DNA from: Lantana camara
Taxonomy: Eukaryota > Streptophyta > Magnoliopsida > Lamiales > Verbenaceae
DNA length: 64,000 nt
Direction: 5' to 3'
NCBI GenBank assembly: GCA_037501455.1
Contig: CM074856.1
Coordinates: forward strand, 17,815,001 to 17,879,000
Under the pieces are notes generated by a model. That model was not told the DNA's origin. It searched no databases and saw only the letters and a list, made by a program, of their open reading frames with translations. The translations under genes were made by a program, and so were the position numbers. This document shows positions 58,796 through 64,000 of the stretch, one piece after another. Every line of letters starts with the position of its first letter. Position 1 is the stretch's first letter.

Positions 58796-59839
58796 CACCT
58801 CAGCACCGGACAAGATCGCAATTTGAGACACTTTGTAAGTGTGATGTTGTTGTGAATAATTTATCTGAATCTTTCAATGCATACATACTTGTTGCTAGAA
58901 GCATGCCTATCATCTCTATGTTTGAATGAATTAGAAAAAAGATAATGATTAAGATTCAGCAGAAGAAGAGTATGAAGGAACAATTTGCCCAAATATCATG
59001 AAAAAAATCAAGTTACAATCCAAGTTTGCTAGAAATTGTTTTGCAACTTACTGTGGTGGAGCTGAGTATGAGATACATCATGTGCTAAATGTATATATAG
59101 TTGATCTTGACAAAAAGACTTGCACTTGTGGGATGTTTCAACTGTGTGGTTATCCATGTTGTCATGCACTTGCTGCAATAACTGGCAAAAGAGAGGAGGA
59201 GGAAAACTTTGTGGACCCTTACTTCACCAAAGAGCTTTATTTGAAAGTGGATGAGAATATGATACATGGAGTCCCTGGGGAAATTAAATACATTAATACT
59301 CCTTATGAGCCACTGAGAGCCCCACATATAAAGGCAAAGAGAGGCAGACCTACTAAAGCTAGAAGGAAAGCTACATATGAAGGGTGTGTTTCCACAAGAA
59401 AAGGCTTAACACACTTGTCAGAAGTGTTTCACTACTGGACATAATAGAGCTTCCTGTACTAACCCACCACATCCCAAGTCCAAGTTTTATAAGGTATGCT
59501 TTATAAAATGTTATGTTGATGTTTTAGTTGCAAAACAAGTTCTAAAGTTGTTAATTTTTTTTGACAGGATGCACAGTCTGCTGTTGAGAATGAAGACCAA
59601 GGAAGAGCTGAAAATATGAATGCTTCAACTGTGGTAAAAGATATAGCACCTTTGTTCTAGAGTATAAAATTTATACTTAATCATACTAATTGTTTGAATT
59701 TTATTAGAGTCCGGATTCACTTCCTGTAAGAGGCTCCACAGCTCCTGCAACAGGACAACCTTCAAGAGCAACACCTGCAGTACCTACAATAAGCAGCAGA
59801 CTCAAGGGCAACAGGCTCAGGGCTTCTTCAAGAACCTGA

Positions 59840-60208
59840 AATGTGTAGTTATGTAGGCTCGGGGTTTCTTTAAGAACTATGCAAGTGTATTTATATAGGC
59901 TCAGTTATGAATTTTTGATTAATCAAGTTTAGTATGGTTAACACCTTTTGTGATGGTGTATTTTGGTGAAACTTGTACAAATCTTGCTTTTATTATTTTG
60001 GATTATATGAATGAATGCATTTCCTTTTGGTTTTTTGCCTCATCTGTTGTGCATTTAGTACCATTGCCCTCACCCTATACTCAGTGCAGTACTTATAATT
60101 AGTGCATCATTTCTACATTACTCGATGCAATACTTGTATTTAGTGTATCATTTTTAGCATTTGGTATACCAATGTTTAGTGCATCATTTTTGCAGCTATG
60201 AATAGGAA
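59840..60208. other. MULE 3' spacer
   Basis: AT-rich downstream DNA of the transposase relic with short AGTGCATCATTTT repeats (about 60095-60190). No gene. Confidence 0.4.
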
Positions 60209-60217
60209 TGGAAATTA

Positions 60218-60508
60218 GGGTTAATCTTTTTTTCACCCCAAACTTTGGGGTGTTTTACACTTTATTACCCAATCTTTGAAATTTAAGAGTTCGATACCCA
60301 ACCTTTGAATTTTATTTCACTTAAGTGCCCAATTTCAAATCCATCCAATAAGTGCAAAACACGTGTCATTTTCTTAGTGGCCGAATCTGAAATTGGATAC
60401 TTAATTGCAACAAAATTTAAAAGTTGCGTACTAAAGTATAAAATTTCAAAGGTTGGATACTAAAGTGCAAAACACCCCAAAGGTTGGGGTGGAAAAAAAG
60501 ATTAACCC
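60218..60508. mobile_element. MITE, Mutator-type (291 bp)
   Basis: Near-perfect inverted ends starting GGGTTAATCTTTTTTTC and continuing about 65 bp. A perfect 9-bp duplication TGGAAATTA flanks it (60209-60217 and 60509-60517). Non-coding. Confidence 0.9.
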
Positions 60509-60663
60509 TGGAAATTATGCATCATTCACTGCATTTGGTACAAACATAACTGAATCATCCATTAAATTGATAGATTTTGTTACAAAAGGAGATTATACTA
60601 AATGCCTTACACAAATTCTCTAATATTACACTAACACCCCCTAACACTGAAAACTTATAAACA

Positions 60664-61127
60664 TTACAACTTCAGCCAAAACATCACCATCATTGTGAAC
60701 AAAACAGCAGAAAATACCCAAGAAATATGTATAAAATTGTCATTCACTTCATTCATTGAGGAACCACTAATAGTTGACACCCTTGAAACCACATCAGCAA
60801 CCTCTCCACATTCAGTTTTTTCTTTAACATTTGAATGGCTACATGCCTCATTTCCTGCATCAATTTCAACTAGGCAACCTTGGGAGCCAAGAGTAGCTTT
60901 AATCGGAGTGCACCAACGAAAGAATTTACATTGTAGGTTCTTGTTAGGGCAACAGTAATAGAGGTGACCCCCTTTGAAGCTTTCTCTTGAGATTGAACAA
61001 CTTTAATCTCACACTTTGATGGGCATTTGCAGTAAGGTGTTTTGTCGTATCTCAAATCGATGAAGCGGGCATTTTCAAGCCTGCGGTTGGTGGAACAAGA
61101 CCCATGGAGAAAACCCTCGCCTCCCAA
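60664..61127 (-). pseudogene. GRF-type zinc-finger relic
   Basis: A small minus-strand gene relic: RFIDLRYDKTPYCKCPSKC, then after a frame change near 60965 CCPNKN..CKFFRWC, matching the GRF zinc finger. A Ser/Glu-rich linker and a C-terminal hydrophobic helix (SWVFSAVLFTMMVMFWL) follow, ending in TAA at 60666-60664. Plant proteins with a GRF finger plus C-terminal helix are common and of unknown function. No in-frame ATG is evident, so an upstream exon may be lost. It converges on the transposase relic inside the same MULE. Confidence 0.65.
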
Positions 61128-61432
61128 GCTTCAACCTGCAACAAAAAATGGCATCCAATTGAAGAGGCAAGGAAGAAGAAGGCAAAGGTATATCACAATA
61201 TAACAAGGGCAATTTAGACAATTCATGTGCTTTAAATTAAAAAATCACGTATAACACTCTCAAATTTTGCGCGTGAACATCACGCTTTCCATTAAGGGGG
61301 AAACGTGCTCTTTTAAAAATAACATAAGAAGTGAATCAGACAATTTTTATCTTTCATGGGGTGAAATGGAAATTTTTTATATCACAAGGGGGGCACTGGG
61401 ACATTTTCGCTATCTTTTAATATGCTTGTAGG

Positions 61433-61765
61433 TAGGGATGTAAACAAGCCAAGCCGGCTCGCGAGCTTGGCAAGCTGAGCTGAGCCAAGCTCGAACCCAA
61501 ACACTTTTGTTTCAGGCTCGTGGCTCACGAGTCTATATATTTAATTAAAAAATAAAAATATATTAATTTATATATATAAAAATACTTAATTTACATATAA
61601 TATTATATATATATATATATGTACTAATTTATATGTATAAATATTTTTAATTATTAAAAATAATTATTTTTTAATCAAAAATGTACTTTTTTGCCCATCT
61701 CAAGCCAAGCCGAGCTCGAGCCCAGGAAAAAGGCCAAGGCTCGGCTTGACTCTTTTATATCCCTA
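61433..61765. mobile_element. hAT MITE (333 bp)
   Basis: Ends TAGGGATGTAAACAAGCC and, inverted, TAGGGATATAAAAGAGTC. A perfect 8-bp duplication CTTGTAGG flanks it (61425-61432 and 61766-61773). Subterminal CAAGCCGAGCTCG words occur at both ends. It sits immediately outside the MULE. Confidence 0.92.
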
Positions 61766-61773
61766 CTTGTAGG

Positions 61774-62779
61774 TCAGCAACCGAACTAGTCATTATAGTT
61801 CACAGACTTTAGTTTAAATTATTAAAAATATAAATTAAGTTGGTGTTCAGTTTTTTTTTTATATATAAATGAAATGAGTAATAAATTATAAAAAAATATA
61901 AATTAAGTTGGTATTCAATAATTTTATATATAATGAAGTGAGTAACGAAATCTATGATAGAAAATATTATTTTATGATGTCGTGTGGTCTTGATATTCGT
62001 ATTCAATTTATACCAGACTCTTTGTCATGTGATAATTTTATTTAATCCATATCGGATACTTTGTCAAGTGAGAATTTTATTGCGTCTGCGCTCATATCCA
62101 ATTCGTACCGGATACTTTTTCGTGCGATAGTTTTCAGAAGAAGAATCATATGACAAACATTTCATCTCCCAAGCCCCAACAATCCAACCAACACCTTCCA
62201 ATCTGGATGAATAAACCTAACATACATCATGTACAAACTGTACTAAAAGAAAAATACATGTAACTCAAAACAGATCAATTCTTGATTCATTTTCGAATTT
62301 TTTTTATCAAAATTTTTTTTAAAGTGAATATTATCATATTTCAATGACTTGTTCTGAACATCAAACACCCGATCATATACCATGAAACCAAATCAACAAA
62401 CCAACCAAAACCTACTTTAACACAAGATTGCTAGAATAGCTATCCCAATCTATGCAATTTCGTCAAGAAGGCAAAGATTTACCTACGCCGAAAGGATAGC
62501 TATCCCAATCTATGCAATTTCGTCAAGCAGGCAAAGATTTGCCTTCGCCGAAAGGATGATTCATTCGGATCGACACGAGAGTCAAACTATAGGTCATTTA
62601 GCAATGCTCTTAACCCTGAATCCACTCATCCCTTTACTAAGATATGAAAACCAACACAAATTGCAAGAACACAACCAAGTCGCATTCATTCAAAAACTTC
62701 ATATTCCATAACAAAATCCCAACAAAGAAAAGGTGCAGCATATCTCAATAGTTTCCAGCAATGAATACCAAAATCAGAA
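61774..62779. other. intergenic DNA with a 60-bp duplication
   Basis: No gene. A 60-bp segment is tandemly duplicated (62436-62495 and 62496-62555) with a few differences. TATCGGATACTTT words at 62040-62115 recall the 0.8-3.9 kb array. The last part is the 3'UTR of the next gene. Confidence 0.5.
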
Positions 62780-63679
62780 TCATCTTGATAGTGCAACAAA
62801 TATCAAACCAACAGATGCACCAGCAATACATAGATAAGAGACCCCACGAACACGCACGAAAAAGGTATTCAAATCCTTGGCAACCTGAAGAGTAAGAGTT
62901 AGAATCTGCAACCTTCCTTGCTCCTCAATTTTCTTGAGGAAGTACATTGACTTCAAAGCCCGCCGCATCATGAATGCCAACGAGAATGGCAACCCAAAAG
63001 CAAGTAAACTCTGAATTGAAACCTCAGCAACAGGGGAGCTTTGCATGCTGTATGAAATCCAAGCTCCTAAACCCAGATGTACAAGGCCTAAACCAGCCAA
63101 AACCTTGCTCAAACTGTAAACAGTCTTCATCATGTTCTCGAGAACTACTCGGTTTTCATTTGCTAAATTTGATAAATCCCGTTCCACGGTGGGGCCCGTG
63201 ATTTCTTGGTGCTTGAATTCTGGATTTGGGTTATGATTCTGATTCTCAACTGGGTCTTCATTGCTTTCGTCGCTTGATGACGATTGATTTGGATTTGAGG
63301 TGGATAAGAACCTCGCGTTTCTGTAAATTGCATATGGGTTTTGGAGATCTTTAGGGTTTAGGGAAGGCTGAGGGGTTGATTTGGGGTTTAAGTTTAAGCA
63401 TCGATTGACCAAACCTTGCTTATAATTGGATACTAGCTGATGGGTTTTCGGAATTTCTGGGGTTTCCTCAAGAAATTTTGGATTGGGATTTTGTGTGTAA
63501 GATCGGATCAAAATGTGGTTCAGAGATGGGGAAAATTTTTTGGGAGAGGAGAGATTGGTGGAGAAGAATAATGATGTTTCATGGAAGTCTTGGGGAGTGA
63601 TGGAAAAGGGTTTTGAGGAGAGAGATTGATTGAGGAAGTTATATGAAAGCTTGCGAGAAATCCTTGAAGCCATTTTCAT
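62780..63679 (-). CDS. probable mitochondrial membrane protein, unknown function
   Basis: An intronless 299-residue protein. The N-terminus is basic, Ser-rich and low in acidic residues (MASRISRKL), as in mitochondrial targeting peptides, and residues up to about 165 are Pro/Asn/Ser-rich and probably disordered. The C-terminal third holds three hydrophobic segments, about 193-212, 222-238 and 280-297. No enzyme motif is seen. The second ATG (63673) has a better context (A at -3, G at +4) than the first and may be the real start. The promoter has TATAAATA and TGGGCC/TGGGCT elements, frequent in nuclear genes for mitochondrial proteins. I recognise the style of protein, not a named family. Confidence 0.85.
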   Translation of the reverse strand: MKMASRISRKLSYNFLNQSLSSKPFSITPQDFHETSLFFSTNLSSPKKFSPSLNHILIRSYTQNPNPKFLEETPEIPKTHQLVSNYKQGLVNRCLNLNPKSTPQPSLNPKDLQNPYAIYRNARFLSTSNPNQSSSSDESNEDPVENQNHNPNPEFKHQEITGPTVERDLSNLANENRVVLENMMKTVYSLSKVLAGLGLVHLGLGAWISYSMQSSPVAEVSIQSLLAFGLPFSLAFMMRRALKSMYFLKKIEEQGRLQILTLTLQVAKDLNTFFVRVRGVSYLCIAGASVGLIFVALSR

Positions 63680-63746
63680 GGAGAGAAGATGGAGTGATAA
63701 GTCTGCTATTTGTTATTGAATTTCTCTTCTGCCATAGCTAACACAC

Positions 63747-63850
63747 TATTTATAGCCCATTTTAAGATGAGTCAAAAAGTAGAGAGATTCTTGAAAACTT
63801 GCAGTCTTGATTTTGTAGCTGCGAAATTTTTGATCAACTATGGCGGCCCA
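63747..63850 (-). promoter_or_regulatory. TATA box and site II-type elements
   Basis: On the minus strand: TATAAATA at 63754-63747, TGGGCT at 63759-63754 and TGGGCC at 63850-63845. TGGGCY (site II) motifs bind TCP factors and are enriched at genes for mitochondrial and ribosomal proteins. The implied leader is about 40 nt. Confidence 0.6.
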
Positions 63851-63924
63851 ACTAAAATAAAATGAATAATAGTATCAATCTTATTAACAAATAAGTAAAA
63901 TAACTATCATTTGAGAAAATATTA

Positions 63925-64000
63925 ACTATGGTGGTTAACTGGTTGATTCTCGAAGACAAGGTTCGAATCTCGTTTGGGTGTGCGTGTGTTAACAAAAAAA
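63925..64000 (+). mobile_element. tRNA-derived SINE-like repeat, cut by window end
   Basis: GGTGGTTAACTGGTTGATTC, CTCGAAGACAAGG, box B GGTTCGAATCTC, then GGGTGTGCGTGTGTTAAC and a poly-A at the window edge. Closely resembles the copy at 11046. Confidence 0.6.

Larger units (their letters stand above)
52302..59839 (+). pseudogene. MULE transposase (MURA-like), broken
   Basis: The 5' part (52302-53664) starts with a PB1-like N-terminal domain preceded by an intron acceptor (AATTGTAG|ATG), then acidic and lysine-rich stretches. The 3' part (58796-59839) has the post-catalytic region (VVNNLSESFNA), the SWIM finger (CTCGMFQLCGYPCCHAL, about 59121-59180), a basic RGRPTK motif, a CxxCxxxxHxxxxC knuckle (about 59416-59456) in a shifted frame, and small exons around introns 59493-59568 and about 59633-59707. 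Breaks: TGA 52371, TAG 52746, TGA 58927 (a conserved Trp), frameshifts, and loss of the catalytic DDE region near 53580. Solo LTR E splits it at a Pro codon. No active transposase can be made. Confidence 0.8.
51530..61416 (+). mobile_element. decayed MULE with nested insertions (~9.9 kb)
   Basis: Long diverged inverted ends (about 51530-51715 and 61195-61416) share blocks such as CTTGTGATAT/CTGTGTTATG, ATGTCCCC and TGAAAGATAA. Inside are transposase relics on the plus strand and a GRF zinc-finger relic on the minus strand. The flanking CTTTTAGAG and CTTTTAATA match at 6 of 9, consistent with an old 9-bp duplication. Nested inside are solo LTR E, a hAT element within E, and a MITE at 60218. 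Exact ends are uncertain by some bases. Confidence 0.7.

Overview
This window is nuclear DNA from a flowering plant, most likely a eudicot. Introns are GT-AG, intergenic DNA is AT-rich, plant gene families are present (A20/AN1 stress-associated proteins, a PWI-like/RRM protein), and much of the sequence is transposable elements in several layers. I cannot name the species.

Layout. 0.8-3.9 kb: six near-identical ~0.52 kb tandem units. 5.4-7.0 kb: two Mutator-type MITEs with perfect 9-bp target-site duplications (TSDs). 7.7-8.2 kb (-): intronless SAP5-like A20/AN1 zinc-finger gene. 8.8-9.8 kb: hAT-like element holding a Tourist-like MITE. 11-13.5 kb: short tRNA-derived SINE-like repeats. 17.0-19.9 kb (-): second A20/AN1 gene with 5'UTR introns. 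20.5-33.4 kb: a young, complete Ty3/gypsy element of the Tat lineage, with gag and pol broken by in-frame amber codons, two arrays of 3' tandem repeats, and a three-exon gene on the opposite strand. 33.4-36.0 kb: MITE, possible solo LTR, RNase H-like relic. 36.4-42.5 kb: solo LTR holding a TRIM, which holds another solo LTR. 43.9-44.4 kb: a 448-bp TRIM inside an older duplicated segment. 46.1-50.9 kb (+): nine-exon host gene for a PWI-like/RRM RNA-binding protein. 51.5-61.4 kb: a decayed MULE with transposase relics and a convergent GRF zinc-finger relic; it was hit by a solo LTR, which was hit by a hAT element. 62.8-63.7 kb (-): intronless gene for a probable mitochondrial membrane protein.

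Only four ordinary host genes are supported. The strongest candidates for something new are the spliced antisense gene inside the Tat element (881 codons in frame across three exons, with its own TATA box and 5'UTR intron) and the six consecutive hairpin-forming units next to it, whose stems show compensatory base changes.
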